Assembly: GCF_002352765.1 (NCBI RefSeq)
Contig: NZ_KZ293963.1
Span: 1,696,368 to 1,760,367, forward strand
DNA length: 64,000 nucleotides
Source: Alteribacter populi
GTDB lineage: Bacteria > Bacillota > Bacilli > Bacillales > Salisediminibacteriaceae
Reading direction: 5' to 3'
The position numbers and the translations under genes were made by a program. Positions 51,075 to 59,812 of the stretch are shown piece after piece. The first letter of the stretch is position 1. Every line of letters starts with the position of its first letter. The notes under the pieces are model-generated. The model saw nothing but the letters and a program-made list of their open reading frames with translations, did not search any database and was not told where the DNA came from.

Positions 51075-51750
51075 TCATATCCCTCCCTTTTTCTGTCTTT
51101 TGTGATGGTAATAGAGGTTTTCCTTTTCGCCAATGCCGTACCACTTTAATGGCCGCGATGATAGCATGCCCCATGCGAAATGTGATCATACATTTAAGCT
51201 CTGTTCTTGATATAACCATATTGTATACAGGTTGTATCGCCATGTATGGTAGAGTTCTCATTCTCATATAGTTCCCAATGACCCCAACAACATTCCCTTT
51301 AACAGCCCATAAAAGACCCGAAATACTGCCAGACAATGAAGCATCGGTAGTACCGATTACGGATTTCCATGATAATCGGTTAACGGACACGGTCATTAAA
51401 AAATGTCGTACTATGGTATGAAATCCAACTACATGCTTTAAAAAACGTTGAAATTGCTTAATATCGTATAGCATATCTCGAGGAGACATTTTATCTTTTT
51501 TTTCTTTATGACCAACAGCAGAATCTTCTTCCTCTTCGAATACCACAGTTGCGGTTTCTTTATCTATAGCAATAACAGGTACCTTAAGTGAATAGCGAAT
51601 GATTTTCCAAAGTACAAATTTGGCGTTTAGTTCATCATCGTCCCCATTATGTACGTAATGAATATCAACACGGAGGGTAGAAATCGCAATGAGTAATACG
51701 AGCACAATAAAAACAACAATAAAACCAAGAATCCATAATAACCAGGTCAC
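51067..51750 (-). CDS. ytfI: DUF2953 membrane-anchored protein YtfI
   Basis: YtfI belongs to DUF2953 and is found with YtfJ in spore formers; its role is unknown. GTG 51750 lies 9 nt after GAGGAGG and gives 227 residues starting VTWLLWILGFIVVFIVLVLLIAIS, a single N-terminal membrane helix. The frame could extend 14 codons further without support. The rest is soluble and beta-rich, ending in a basic tail (HWRKGKPLLPSQKTEKGR). Confidence 0.85.
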   Translation of the reverse strand: MTWLLWILGFIVVFIVLVLLIAISTLRVDIHYVHNGDDDELNAKFVLWKIIRYSLKVPVIAIDKETATVVFEEEEDSAVGHKEKKDKMSPRDMLYDIKQFQRFLKHVVGFHTIVRHFLMTVSVNRLSWKSVIGTTDASLSGSISGLLWAVKGNVVGVIGNYMRMRTLPYMAIQPVYNMVISRTELKCMITFRMGHAIIAAIKVVRHWRKGKPLLPSQKTEKGRDMNV

Positions 51751-51789
51751 TAAAGCACACCTCCTCGAATACAGTATCGACAGTGCCAA

Positions 51790-51822
51790 CAAAAATAAAC
51801 CTGCCCAAAGTGGACAGGTTTA
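51790..51822 (-). terminator. Terminator of sppA-yteJ
   Basis: AAACCTGCCCA pairs with TGGACAGGTTT around AAG, followed by ATTTTTG on the minus strand. It lies 20 bp beyond yteJ and before ytfI. Confidence 0.85.
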
Positions 51823-51841
51823 AAACGTTTTTTATGCACTT

Positions 51842-52369
51842 CTATGTTCGAGGGGTTCTGGGCTCTAAAACAACAGCTGTATCGGCAAACTTATCATGAA
51901 GACCTCGTTTTCGAGAGTCGAATGGGACAATGAAATATAACAGGTTTGTTATGAGAAGAGAGCGATGAATAAACCGGCCAACGACTTCCCTAAACACAAC
52001 ATCGCCCCAGGTTAGAGTATCCTCACTTTCAGAGATGACCAATAAACCAAAAATCCGCTTCCCTAAAGTTTGTCTTATTAATTTCGTCATTATTACGAAA
52101 TAAGAGTAGCTCACAAGGGCAGTCATAAGTCCAGCAAGGGAGTAGATGCCAAAGGTCAAGTTGTCTAAACCAATCATGGTCAAAAATATACCAACTACGA
52201 CTCCGTTAATGCTGGATACGACGAGTAAATCGACAAGATAAGCCCAAAACCTCATCCAGAAGCCGCCATAATGGACTTCCGCTACCTCTTCATTTTCTTG
52301 CTCATAAACTTGTTGTTCGAATTTATCTTCATTTTCTGTATGCTTTGAGTTGGAGTGAGACTCATTCAT
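51842..52369 (-). CDS. yteJ: RDD family membrane protein YteJ
   Basis: The 175-residue protein has the RDD domain: GFWMRFWAYLVDLLVVSSINGVVVGIF with the R and two D residues, then further helices at about 72-92 and 135-150, and the C-terminal GKRIFGLLVI and RKRGLHDKFADT signatures. The acidic N-terminal 35 residues are cytoplasmic. Function is unknown. It starts 11 bp after sppA, as in B. subtilis, where the product is reported to inhibit SppA; co-transcription fits such a role. Confidence 0.9.
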   Translation of the reverse strand: MNESHSNSKHTENEDKFEQQVYEQENEEVAEVHYGGFWMRFWAYLVDLLVVSSINGVVVGIFLTMIGLDNLTFGIYSLAGLMTALVSYSYFVIMTKLIRQTLGKRIFGLLVISESEDTLTWGDVVFREVVGRFIHRSLLITNLLYFIVPFDSRKRGLHDKFADTAVVLEPRTPRT

Positions 52370-52380
52370 TCATTAACACC

Positions 52381-53376
52381 TCATTCCGTATATAAATACA
52401 TCAACCGTGGAGCATGCGATTGCTGTATCCATTCTTTCATAGAATAAACAGACAGTTGATCTCCCAGGAAGGCTTGTGCTGTAGCACCAAAAAGCGATGG
52501 GAAACCAAGTGGTTGGCGATATTCAACAACATCGATATCCCCTTTTCCAATATCATCACGGAAAACTTCAATTACATCATCCAAATCCCCTAATTCATCA
52601 ACTAAATCGGCCTCATACGCTTGATTACCAGTATAAATCCGACCATCAGCAAGCTCTTCCACTTGATCACGAGGAAGCTCTCGACCTTCTACAATAATAT
52701 CCACAAAACGGTCGTATGATTCATCAATCATATCCTGGAGAATTTGTCTCTCATCATCCGTCATCTCCCGAGTTGCAGACATAATGTCTTTATACGGACC
52801 ACTTTTTATTACTTCAGACTGGATCCCAAGATCTTCAGCAAGCTCACTTACATTAATCGACTGCATAATGACACCAATGGAGCCCGTCATTGTTTGTGGA
52901 TGAGCAAAAACCTGTGTCGCAGGAGCCGCGATGTAATACCCACCACTTGCAGCCATACTGCCCATACTTACATAAACTGGTTTACGATAATCTTCTTGAA
53001 TTTCGACAATTTTATCGTGAATCTGGTCACTTTCCATCACGCCCCCGCCAGGAGTATTTACACTAATAATAATTCCGTCTACTGTCCCATCATTAGCTGC
53101 AGCATCAAGCTGCTTTAAAAAACGCCCGTGATTGTATGTAGAGGCTTCAAATAAAGAAGGAGCATCGTAGCTGCTTTGAATGACTCCGTTTAAATGTAAG
53201 ACCACAATTTTTCCGCGCCCATTTCCACTTTCCAAAACATGCTCATCTACAACCTCTTCACCGTCAAAAAGGTCATCTAAATCCATTGAAAACACACTAA
53301 ACACCGTAGTGACAGCACTCGATGCAATAAACAATACAGCAGCAATAATCAGCGCTGTCCAACGTTTTCCACTCAT
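52381..53376 (-). CDS. sppA: Signal peptide peptidase SppA
   Basis: SppA degrades cleaved signal peptides and protects against some lantibiotics and lysozyme. ATG 53376 behind AAAGGGTG gives 331 residues; a longer frame runs back into a repeat arm. One N-terminal membrane helix (about 5-26) anchors an extracytoplasmic protease. The serine-lysine dyad is S144 (GSMAASGGYYIAAP) and K196 (SGPYKDIMS), with the same spacing of 52 as in B. subtilis SppA. It forms an operon with yteJ. Confidence 0.95.
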   Translation of the reverse strand: MSGKRWTALIIAAVLFIASSAVTTVFSVFSMDLDDLFDGEEVVDEHVLESGNGRGKIVVLHLNGVIQSSYDAPSLFEASTYNHGRFLKQLDAAANDGTVDGIIISVNTPGGGVMESDQIHDKIVEIQEDYRKPVYVSMGSMAASGGYYIAAPATQVFAHPQTMTGSIGVIMQSINVSELAEDLGIQSEVIKSGPYKDIMSATREMTDDERQILQDMIDESYDRFVDIIVEGRELPRDQVEELADGRIYTGNQAYEADLVDELGDLDDVIEVFRDDIGKGDIDVVEYRQPLGFPSLFGATAQAFLGDQLSVYSMKEWIQQSHAPRLMYLYTE

Positions 53377-53405
53377 CGTATACACCCTTTCTACATTTGT
53401 TTGTT

Positions 53406-53441
53406 CATCGCTCAAAAAACAACAAACCACTTGAAAACAAC
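53406..53441. repeat. Single arm of the palindromic repeat family
   Basis: CGCTCAAAAAACAACAAACC followed by ACTTGAAAACAACC matches the arms of the 42411-42552 element. It lies 30 bp upstream of the sppA start. Confidence 0.5.
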
Positions 53442-53586
53442 CTACGACCAAGACCTTGAATACTTTTCCAGTTCATATTACTCACCATTTGAAGGATTTC
53501 CCCTGTTTATCAAGAATTTAATTAAGACAGGGTAAACTACGTACAGTCCTGTATTCAATCATGAACCCTAGAAAGGAAGAGTCAGC

Positions 53587-54390
53587 ATGCCAGACAGAAA
53601 AAATGTTTACCTCCACTATGTTGAAACAGATGAAACGAAGCATAAGGTCGAGCATTTGAGAGAATTAGGAAAAAAGTATAACTTCCATCTCGTCGATCAC
53701 ATAGGTGATGCAAATATTATTGCCAGCATTGGTGGAGATGGTACTTTTTTACAATCCTTAAGAAGAACGAACTTTCAAGAAGACTGTCTTTATCTTGCAA
53801 TTAATGACGATCATTTGGGCTTTTATTCCGATTTTGATCTAGACAACCTTGAAGGAATTGAAGAAGCAATGAAAACGGATATGGTCGAAGTTCTTCGTTA
53901 TCCTCTTCTTGAAGTTACGGTAGACGGACAAAAAAGTTTCTATTGTTTAAACGAATGTTCAATTCGATCAACGGTTATTAAAACATTTGTCATTGATGTC
54001 TATATCGACGATCTACACTTTGAAACATTTAGAGGTGACGGTCTTGTCATTTCCACTCCAACAGGCAGTACAGCTTATAACAAGTCACTAAAAGGTGCAA
54101 TTGTAGATCCTCGACTCGCCTCTATGCAGCTCACAGAGATGGCCTCTTTAAATAATAATGAATACCGCACACTCGGTTCTCCGCTGTTGCTGAGCGGTGA
54201 CCGTGAACTCGTACTCCGCATTGTTCAAGATGGAAACGACTACCCCATCATCGGTGCTGACAACGAAGCCTTAAGCATTCGTAACAGTAAAGAAGTAAAA
54301 ATCCGGGTCGCAGACCGCCAAGTAAAGATGTTAAAGCTAAAAGACAATTCCTTTTTGCATAAAGTTAAACGTAGTTTTATAAATCAATAA
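53587..54390 (+). CDS. nadK: NAD kinase
   Basis: NadK phosphorylates NAD to NADP. The 267-residue protein has the diacylglycerol-kinase-like motif GGDGTF at residues 49-54, FYCLNECSIRS near the active site, and FRGDGLVISTPTGSTAYNKSLKGAIVDP, the conserved NAD-binding stretch. Its position next to sppA and the amidohydrolase matches the second B. subtilis NAD kinase (YtdI/PpnKB) rather than PpnKA. ATG follows GAAAGGAAGAG. Confidence 0.94.
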   Translation: MPDRKNVYLHYVETDETKHKVEHLRELGKKYNFHLVDHIGDANIIASIGGDGTFLQSLRRTNFQEDCLYLAINDDHLGFYSDFDLDNLEGIEEAMKTDMVEVLRYPLLEVTVDGQKSFYCLNECSIRSTVIKTFVIDVYIDDLHFETFRGDGLVISTPTGSTAYNKSLKGAIVDPRLASMQLTEMASLNNNEYRTLGSPLLLSGDRELVLRIVQDGNDYPIIGADNEALSIRNSKEVKIRVADRQVKMLKLKDNSFLHKVKRSFINQ

Positions 54391-54399
54391 AACCTCTCT

Positions 54400-54438
54400 C
54401 GGAAGCTTGATTAGTGAATCTTCTCTTCAAGCTTCCGT
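54400..54438. terminator. Hairpin between nadK and the amidohydrolase
   Basis: CGGAAGCTTGA pairs with TCAAGCTTCCG over a 16-nt loop between the convergent genes and reaches into the last codons of the amidohydrolase. There is no T run, so its efficiency is uncertain. Confidence 0.45.
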
Positions 54439-56028
54439 GGTTTCGTACATAACCGTATTATCTACTACTGTTTTCCTTACTTTTACATTGAACCATTCAT
54501 CTGGAGAAAGCTCAAATAGGTCGTCTGAAAGGATCGTAAAATCTGCAGTAAAGCCTGCTTTTATCACGCCGCGACTCTCTTCTTTTCCAATTGCCTGTGC
54601 GCTGCCGCGTGTAAAAAGCTGTAAAGACTCAAATAAAGAAAGTTTCTCTTTTGGGTAATACCCTGCGTGACTTTCTTCAGGCTTTCTGCGTGTAACTGCA
54701 GCGTGAATGCCTAAAATGGGATCAACTGGCTCAATTGGAGCATCAGACCCTCCAGCACACGCCAGTCCCCTGTCTAAATAGGTTTTCCAAGCAAAAGAAG
54801 TTTTTAGCCGTTCTGATCCGATACGCTGTTCGACCCAAGGAAAATCTGAACTGACAAATCTCGGTTGAATATCAAGAACGACTGGAAGCTCCTCCAGCCT
54901 GTCTAGTAAATCTGGAGCTGTTACTTGAAGATGGATAAGCCGGTCTTTTAAGCCTGCTAGCGGCGGGTGAGCCTCCAACGCGTCAATCGCATATTCAAGA
55001 GCCAAATCCCCTATCGTATGAATCGCAACAGGCATCGAAAGCTCTCTTGCTGTCTCGACAATTTTCATTAACTGTTCTCGACTATGAATAGCGACACCAT
55101 TTGTTGTCTGATCATCATTATAAGGCTCCCTTAATAAGGCAGTCCGCCCACCAATAGATCCATCCGCAAAAATCTTTACAGCTCCAATTTCAAGAATCCG
55201 GTTTAATTTGCCAAAGTGGTATCCTTGCTCTCGTAATGGCCTGGCCACTTCATGGTGGACTAGCAGGTTAGCTCTGAACTTTTTCTCTTGCCCATTAATA
55301 ACATTCAAAAAGGTTTGAAGGGTTAATAAGCTATCACCATAGTAATTCAAATCTTCGGTATGAGCTCCGACAAACCCTTTTGATAATAAATCTTCCAACG
55401 AAACAGTAAGGGCTTTTGTTAAATATTCCTGATCAATGTCAGGCATAACCTCACGAATGAATTCCTGTGCTTGATCTAATAAGTAGCCAGTGGGCACCCC
55501 ATGATCATCCTTGACAATGACACCACCAGGAGGTTCGATCGTTGTCGAATCAATACCCGCTAGTTCAAGAGTATATGTATTCACAAGCATCGCATGGCGA
55601 CAAATCCGCGATAGTACAATCGGATGCTCAGTGGTTATCTCATCAAGTTCATGTCTGTGAGGAACTTCAGCTGGAAAAAATAAGTTCTCGTTAAAACCAT
55701 CAGCAATGAGCCACTCACCTTTTTTCAATTCTTTTTTCCTGTCATTTAATACCTTTTTCAACTCTTGTACGCTTGTAATTTCAGACAAGTTCAGGCGCAA
55801 TAGTTTTTCTCCGTGACCAATCATATGTAAATGACTATCTACAAAGCCTGGGTAGATCACGCCGCCGTGAACATTTCGCTCCTCAGTGATTTTCCCTGCA
55901 AACGTATCTGTTAATGCTTTCTTCGTTCCAACTCCTTTGATCAAGCCTCCTTCTACGAAAATCGCTTCTTCTACGTCGTTTTCAGAAATTAATGTACGCA
56001 CTTTGCCTCCGTACCACAATGTCCCCAT
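54427..56028 (-). CDS. ytcJ: Amidohydrolase family protein YtcJ
   Basis: The 533-residue protein is an amidohydrolase_3 type enzyme. GFVDSHLHMIGHG gives H66 and H68 of the metal site. ADGSIGGRTALL and AIHTIGDLALEYAIDALE, with RLIHLQV, supply further ligands; GGSDAPIEPVDP has the catalytic aspartate. A small beta domain flanks the barrel (residues 1-60 and 475-533). The true substrate is not known; related proteins act on N-substituted formamides. A repeat-rich, partly degenerate region lies upstream. Confidence 0.9.
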   Translation of the reverse strand: MGTLWYGGKVRTLISENDVEEAIFVEGGLIKGVGTKKALTDTFAGKITEERNVHGGVIYPGFVDSHLHMIGHGEKLLRLNLSEITSVQELKKVLNDRKKELKKGEWLIADGFNENLFFPAEVPHRHELDEITTEHPIVLSRICRHAMLVNTYTLELAGIDSTTIEPPGGVIVKDDHGVPTGYLLDQAQEFIREVMPDIDQEYLTKALTVSLEDLLSKGFVGAHTEDLNYYGDSLLTLQTFLNVINGQEKKFRANLLVHHEVARPLREQGYHFGKLNRILEIGAVKIFADGSIGGRTALLREPYNDDQTTNGVAIHSREQLMKIVETARELSMPVAIHTIGDLALEYAIDALEAHPPLAGLKDRLIHLQVTAPDLLDRLEELPVVLDIQPRFVSSDFPWVEQRIGSERLKTSFAWKTYLDRGLACAGGSDAPIEPVDPILGIHAAVTRRKPEESHAGYYPKEKLSLFESLQLFTRGSAQAIGKEESRGVIKAGFTADFTILSDDLFELSPDEWFNVKVRKTVVDNTVMYETTEA

Positions 56029-56174
56029 ATATTCATTTCTCTCCCTACTTCATTAACCGTCAAAATTTGGGATTGTATTCCAATCTTTTCATCATTTATC
56101 ATACATCTGATTAAGAACAAAATCAAAATTCTCTATCGAAGATTGTTCTTAATTTTAGACCTTAGGTTAAGATA

Positions 56175-56411
56175 GATTGCGTCTTCCTGGTTTCGGATCA
56201 TGTGAATCGGAAGCTTCTCAAAAAAGAAACCGATATATTAGAAGATATGAACACTCAAATCATTACTGAGACGAATGTGGCCATCTAGGCTGGACACTTT
56301 GAAGCAAGGGATCAAGCTCCTTCTAAAAAGGAAGAGCAAAGGGGAACGAGCAAAAGTTCTTTTTGATATGGTTACCCTCGTTTACAATGACCTAAAATTA
56401 GCAAATACATG
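56175..56411 (+). pseudogene. Degenerate transposase fragment (probable)
   Basis: Translation on the plus strand gives FLVSDHVNRKLLKKETDIL, then ETNVAI, a TAG stop and AGHFEARDQAPSKKEE in the same frame. It then shifts to another frame that reads KVLFDMVTLVYNDLKLANT and stops. AGHFEARDQAP and the VLFDMVTLVYN.LKLA ending recall C-terminal parts of IS-encoded transposases, but I cannot fix the family. There is no start codon, ribosome site or inverted repeat, so this is a relic. Sequence 3' of it (56500-56560) is typical low-content repeat debris. Confidence 0.45.
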
Positions 56412-56706
56412 ATGAAATCGTGAAAAGGCAAGTCTGAAGGCGATAGCCTAGTTGAATTGTAGTGTTTATAATGCCTCTTCATAAAAAAAGATCTTCTGCG
56501 CAATTGGACCGAATCTGCGAGACTCCTGCGGAAAGCGAGCAGATCAGGCCAATGGATCTACAAAAGATACGCTTTTTACAAATAGGTAATAATCAAGATG
56601 GGAGAAAGTATTATTTTAAAGTTGTGTGTTTGTTTAAACAAATGAATTATGCAACTGATTCATTAAGGCTTTTTTATAAAAAATGGTGTTATTTTTTGTG
56701 AACCCA

Positions 56707-56769
56707 AGCCTTAGTGGGGCTTATACTTCATTTATTTAGAGAAGTAAAACTTTCTTAAAGTATAAATAA
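56707..56769. repeat. Short post-terminator repeat, copy 3
   Basis: GCCTTAGTGGGGCTTATACTT, then TTTATTTAGAGAAGTAAAAC and TTTCTTAAAGTATAAATAAA, match 14621-14677 closely. It abuts the SASP terminator. Confidence 0.55.
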
Positions 56770-56800
56770 AGGAGTCTCCCCTTATCAAGGAAGACTCCTG
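56760..56800 (-). terminator. Terminator of the SASP gene
   Basis: AGGAGTCTTCC pairs with GGGAGACTCCT around a short loop, followed by TTATTTATA on the minus strand, 15 bp after the stop. Confidence 0.75.
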
Positions 56801-56814
56801 TTGCCATTATATTA

Positions 56815-57015
56815 TTATTTGGAACCGCCTAATTGCTGCTCAGCTTGTTGAACTAAGCGTTTTGTGATCTCACCACCAACGGAACCGTTAGCGCGAGAAG
56901 TTGAATCAGCACCAAGCTCAACTCCGAATTCTTGAGCAATCTCGTATTTCATTTGGTCTAATGCTTGTTGTACTCCAGGGACTACTAATTGGTTCGAACT
57001 TCTGTTATTTGCCAT
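56815..57015 (-). CDS. Alpha/beta-type small acid-soluble spore protein
   Basis: This SASP coats spore DNA and protects it from UV and heat, then is degraded in germination. ATG 57015 behind AGGGAGGTG gives 66 residues. The family core is complete: LVVPGVQQALDQMKYEIAQEFGVELGADSTSRANGSVGGEITKRLVQQAEQQLGG. The protease (GPR) site lies in EFGVELGAD. A sigma-G promoter matches just upstream. It sits next to thiI, like sspA in B. subtilis, but SASP paralogues are too alike to name with certainty. Confidence 0.96.
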   Translation of the reverse strand: MANNRSSNQLVVPGVQQALDQMKYEIAQEFGVELGADSTSRANGSVGGEITKRLVQQAEQQLGGSK

Positions 57016-57038
57016 TGTTTTCACCTCCCTTGTAATCA

Positions 57039-57068
57039 TAGAATGCGACAGGAAGGTGAATCACATGC
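57039..57068 (-). promoter_or_regulatory. Sigma-G promoter of the SASP gene
   Basis: On the minus strand GCATG (57064-57068), an 18-nt spacer and CATTCTA (57039-57045) fit the forespore consensus GNATR-N18-CATNNTA at every fixed position. The start would be about 10-15 bp ahead of the ribosome binding site. Confidence 0.75.
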
Positions 57069-57171
57069 ATAAAAAACATTGGTTATATTACCAATATATG
57101 GTACATTATATTTCTCTCTTCTTTCAGGTTCACTTGATATAAAAAGTACTTTAATTGATGGAGATAAGCAT

Positions 57172-57215
57172 AAGGCAAGCGAATGCTTACCTAACACTCA
57201 AAAAGCAACAGCAAA
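57172..57215. repeat. Single arm of the palindromic repeat family
   Basis: GGCAAGCGAATGCTTACCTA followed by ACACTCAAAAAGCAACAGC resembles the right arm and centre of the 42411-42552 element. It lies just downstream of thiI. Confidence 0.5.
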
Positions 57216-57220
57216 ATCAC

Positions 57221-58441
57221 TTACAGAAAGTCTTCAAATTCTTTATCTAATACATCTGTTGATGATAGGTTTTTCTCAAATGTTCGTTCAACAGCGTCAT
57301 CAACCATCGATTGGATATCCAATGAGCTTTCAAATTTCTCTGCTTTTTCTTTGTTCGGTTTTGTTTTTATTTGAGGTGGTAAAAAAATGGTGCAGCAATC
57401 TTCATATGGTAAGATCGACAGTTCATAAGTATCAATCTCTTTCGCAATATCAATAACCTCGAGTTTATCCATCGCGATTAATGGCCTTAGCACTGGCATG
57501 GACGTTACATCATTAATCGTGTGCATACTCTCTAATGTCTGACTTGCTACTTGACCTAGACTTTCTCCATTGGCAATCGCCAAGGAACCTCTTTTCTGAG
57601 AAATTCTCTCGGCAATACGCAGCATTACACGTCGCATAATCGTCATTTCATACTGATCAGGCACGACGTCATGAATTTTTTTTTGAGCCTCTGTAAAAGG
57701 AACGATGTGCAAACGAATCGAATTTCCCGCATAACGGGACAATACTTTAGTTAAGTCTTCTACTTTTTGAAGCGCACGTTCATTAGTAAACGGTGGACTA
57801 TGAAAGTGAATGGCTTCGAGCTCTACACCCCGTTTGAATAATTGAAACCCGGCAACAGGACTATCAATGCCTCCAGAAAGCATAAGCATCACTTTACCAC
57901 CCGTTCCTATCGGAAGACCTCCTGGGCCTTTAACAGTCTTACAAGTGAGGTAAGTTCCTTCTTGGCGCACCTCCACGCGTAATTCTACATCAGGATTGTG
58001 AACGTCCACTGAAACTTTATTTGTATTGATTAAAATATGTGAGCCAAGCTGATAATTTAAATCTTGAGATCGGACAGCGAACGATTTATCTGCCCTTTTG
58101 GCACTCACTTTAAATGTGCCTCCATCACCGGAAAGAGCGTCCTCAATCGCATACAAACCAGCTGCTTTCATTTGTTCAAGATCATTTTCCACCTTTAAAG
58201 CCGGACTAAATGAATGAATGCCAAAGATATTTTTTAAAACGGTCGATACACCTTGTTCATCTTCCCCGTTTAACTGAACAAACATACGACCAAACACCCG
58301 TTTCACTTTTACATTTGAAAATTCACGTAATCCTGTTTTAACATTCTGTTGTAGTTTTTTTTCAAAATCTTTTCTGTTTTTCCCCTTCAAAGAAAGCTCT
58401 GCATACCGGATTAAAATATGATCATAAGCTACATGTGTCAT
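57221..58441 (-). CDS. thiI: tRNA 4-thiouridine synthetase ThiI
   Basis: ThiI adenylates U8 of tRNA and, with sulfur from the adjacent cysteine desulfurase, makes 4-thiouridine. The 406-residue protein has an N-terminal ferredoxin-like part, a THUMP domain (about 60-165) and the PP-loop SGGIDS at residues 189-194. It ends without the rhodanese extension of the E. coli protein, as in B. subtilis. PYEDCCTIFLPP near residue 345 carries cysteines that may take part in sulfur transfer. Its ATG overlaps the desulfurase stop by 4 nt. Confidence 0.97.
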   Translation of the reverse strand: MTHVAYDHILIRYAELSLKGKNRKDFEKKLQQNVKTGLREFSNVKVKRVFGRMFVQLNGEDEQGVSTVLKNIFGIHSFSPALKVENDLEQMKAAGLYAIEDALSGDGGTFKVSAKRADKSFAVRSQDLNYQLGSHILINTNKVSVDVHNPDVELRVEVRQEGTYLTCKTVKGPGGLPIGTGGKVMLMLSGGIDSPVAGFQLFKRGVELEAIHFHSPPFTNERALQKVEDLTKVLSRYAGNSIRLHIVPFTEAQKKIHDVVPDQYEMTIMRRVMLRIAERISQKRGSLAIANGESLGQVASQTLESMHTINDVTSMPVLRPLIAMDKLEVIDIAKEIDTYELSILPYEDCCTIFLPPQIKTKPNKEKAEKFESSLDIQSMVDDAVERTFEKNLSSTDVLDKEFEDFL

Positions 58442-59580
58442 TTGTTTACCACCTTTAAAAGAGAAGGAATCAATTCCTTCGTATAGTTAATAAATAATGT
58501 CATTTCTTCCATAGTATTTTCAAAAGATAACGAAACTCTTACACCACTTGAGGCGCGATCTTTGGCAAATCCGCATGCATTCAAAACTCTGCTCGGTTCT
58601 GATAGCTTTGAAGAACATGCACTCTTTGTAGAAACATATATCTCCCTTTCAGCGTAGGACTGGACGATAACTTCTGGTTTTAAACCCGGTACTGAAAAAT
58701 TAACAATATGAGGTGCATGCTGTTGAGGCGTATTAATAACCACCCCTGGGACTTCGCTCAGACCTTCGATCAGGTAGTCTGTCATTGCCATCAGCTCACT
58801 TGTTTTTACAGAGGCATTCTCAGTAACAAGTCGAAGTGCCTTCACCATGGCAGTTGCTCCTGCGACGTTTTCAGTCCCTGCCCTCATTCTATTTTCCTGA
58901 CTACCTCCCAAAATAATCGGTGAAAGGAGTACTCCTTGCCCTACATATAACATTCCACTACCTTTTAAACCGTGAAATTTATGAGCGGACAACGTACAAA
59001 GATCCACTCTTGCTTCTTTGAAATTTAAGGGAACTTTGCCAATTCCTTGTACATGATCAACATGAAAACGAATCTTCGGAAACTCGGATAAATAATGACC
59101 GATTTCCGCAATCGGATTAATTGACCCTAATTCGTTATTTACATGTATTAAGGAAACAAGGGTAGTCTGATGAGTAATCGCTTTTTTTACATCCTCTAAC
59201 CGAACAACACCTTGCTCGTTTATAGGGAGGTAGGTAACTTGAAATCCTTCTTTTTCAAGTTGCTTGAAGGTCTCGTAGCTCGAAGCATGTTCAGCAGCAG
59301 TCGTGATGAGATGGTTTCCTCTTGCTTTATGCTGGTAAGCCGTCCCTTTAATAGCGAGATTGTTCCCCTCTGTTCCTCCAGAGGTGAAAAGAATTTCCTG
59401 AGGATGAACGGATAGAAGAGAGGCTGCTTTTTCTCTTGTTTGTACGAGGAGCCTCTCTGCATACTTTCCGAAGGGATGTAACGAAGAAGGATTTCCAAAG
59501 TAATCAAACGATATTTTTGCAAACGTATCAATCACTTCTTTATAAGGCCTCGTTGTTGCACTATTATCAAAATAAATCAT
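58438..59580 (-). CDS. nifZ: Cysteine desulfurase, NifZ/IscS type
   Basis: This PLP enzyme takes sulfur from cysteine for ThiI. The 380-residue protein has the PLP lysine K201 (SAHKFHGLKGSG), H98 in TTAAEHAS, the aspartate region HVDHVQGIGK and the active cysteine C322 (STKSACSSKLSEPS). The overlap with thiI and the order match the dedicated NifZ-ThiI pair of B. subtilis, so the main role is probably tRNA thiolation rather than general Fe-S assembly. ATG follows GAAGGAG. Confidence 0.95.
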   Translation of the reverse strand: MIYFDNSATTRPYKEVIDTFAKISFDYFGNPSSLHPFGKYAERLLVQTREKAASLLSVHPQEILFTSGGTEGNNLAIKGTAYQHKARGNHLITTAAEHASSYETFKQLEKEGFQVTYLPINEQGVVRLEDVKKAITHQTTLVSLIHVNNELGSINPIAEIGHYLSEFPKIRFHVDHVQGIGKVPLNFKEARVDLCTLSAHKFHGLKGSGMLYVGQGVLLSPIILGGSQENRMRAGTENVAGATAMVKALRLVTENASVKTSELMAMTDYLIEGLSEVPGVVINTPQQHAPHIVNFSVPGLKPEVIVQSYAEREIYVSTKSACSSKLSEPSRVLNACGFAKDRASSGVRVSLSFENTMEEMTLFINYTKELIPSLLKVVNK

Positions 59581-59812
59581 TAATATTTATCTCCTTCATC
59601 ATAAACATAGCCTAAAACGTATACTCTCCAACAGCTAATCATATCATAACCTTTAGACACTTTTCAGTATTTATTTTCGGATTAAAATTCAATTAATTTT
59701 TATTGTTTACAACATTCGAGATTATGTTAAAATAACTTTGGCTTTAACGCTTTAAATTCAAACTCCACATATTCCCAAAGGTACCAGAGAGCAGAACAGG
59801 AGGTATTACCTA

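Noticed and set aside
56462..56701. 79-codon plus-strand open frame upstream of the SASP gene
   Set aside because: It begins in repeat debris with no ribosome binding site, and its translation resembles no protein family.
59600..59812. T-box or other riboswitch for the branched-chain amino acid carrier
   Set aside because: The gap is only about 230 bp, and no T-box landmark or terminator/antiterminator pair was seen.
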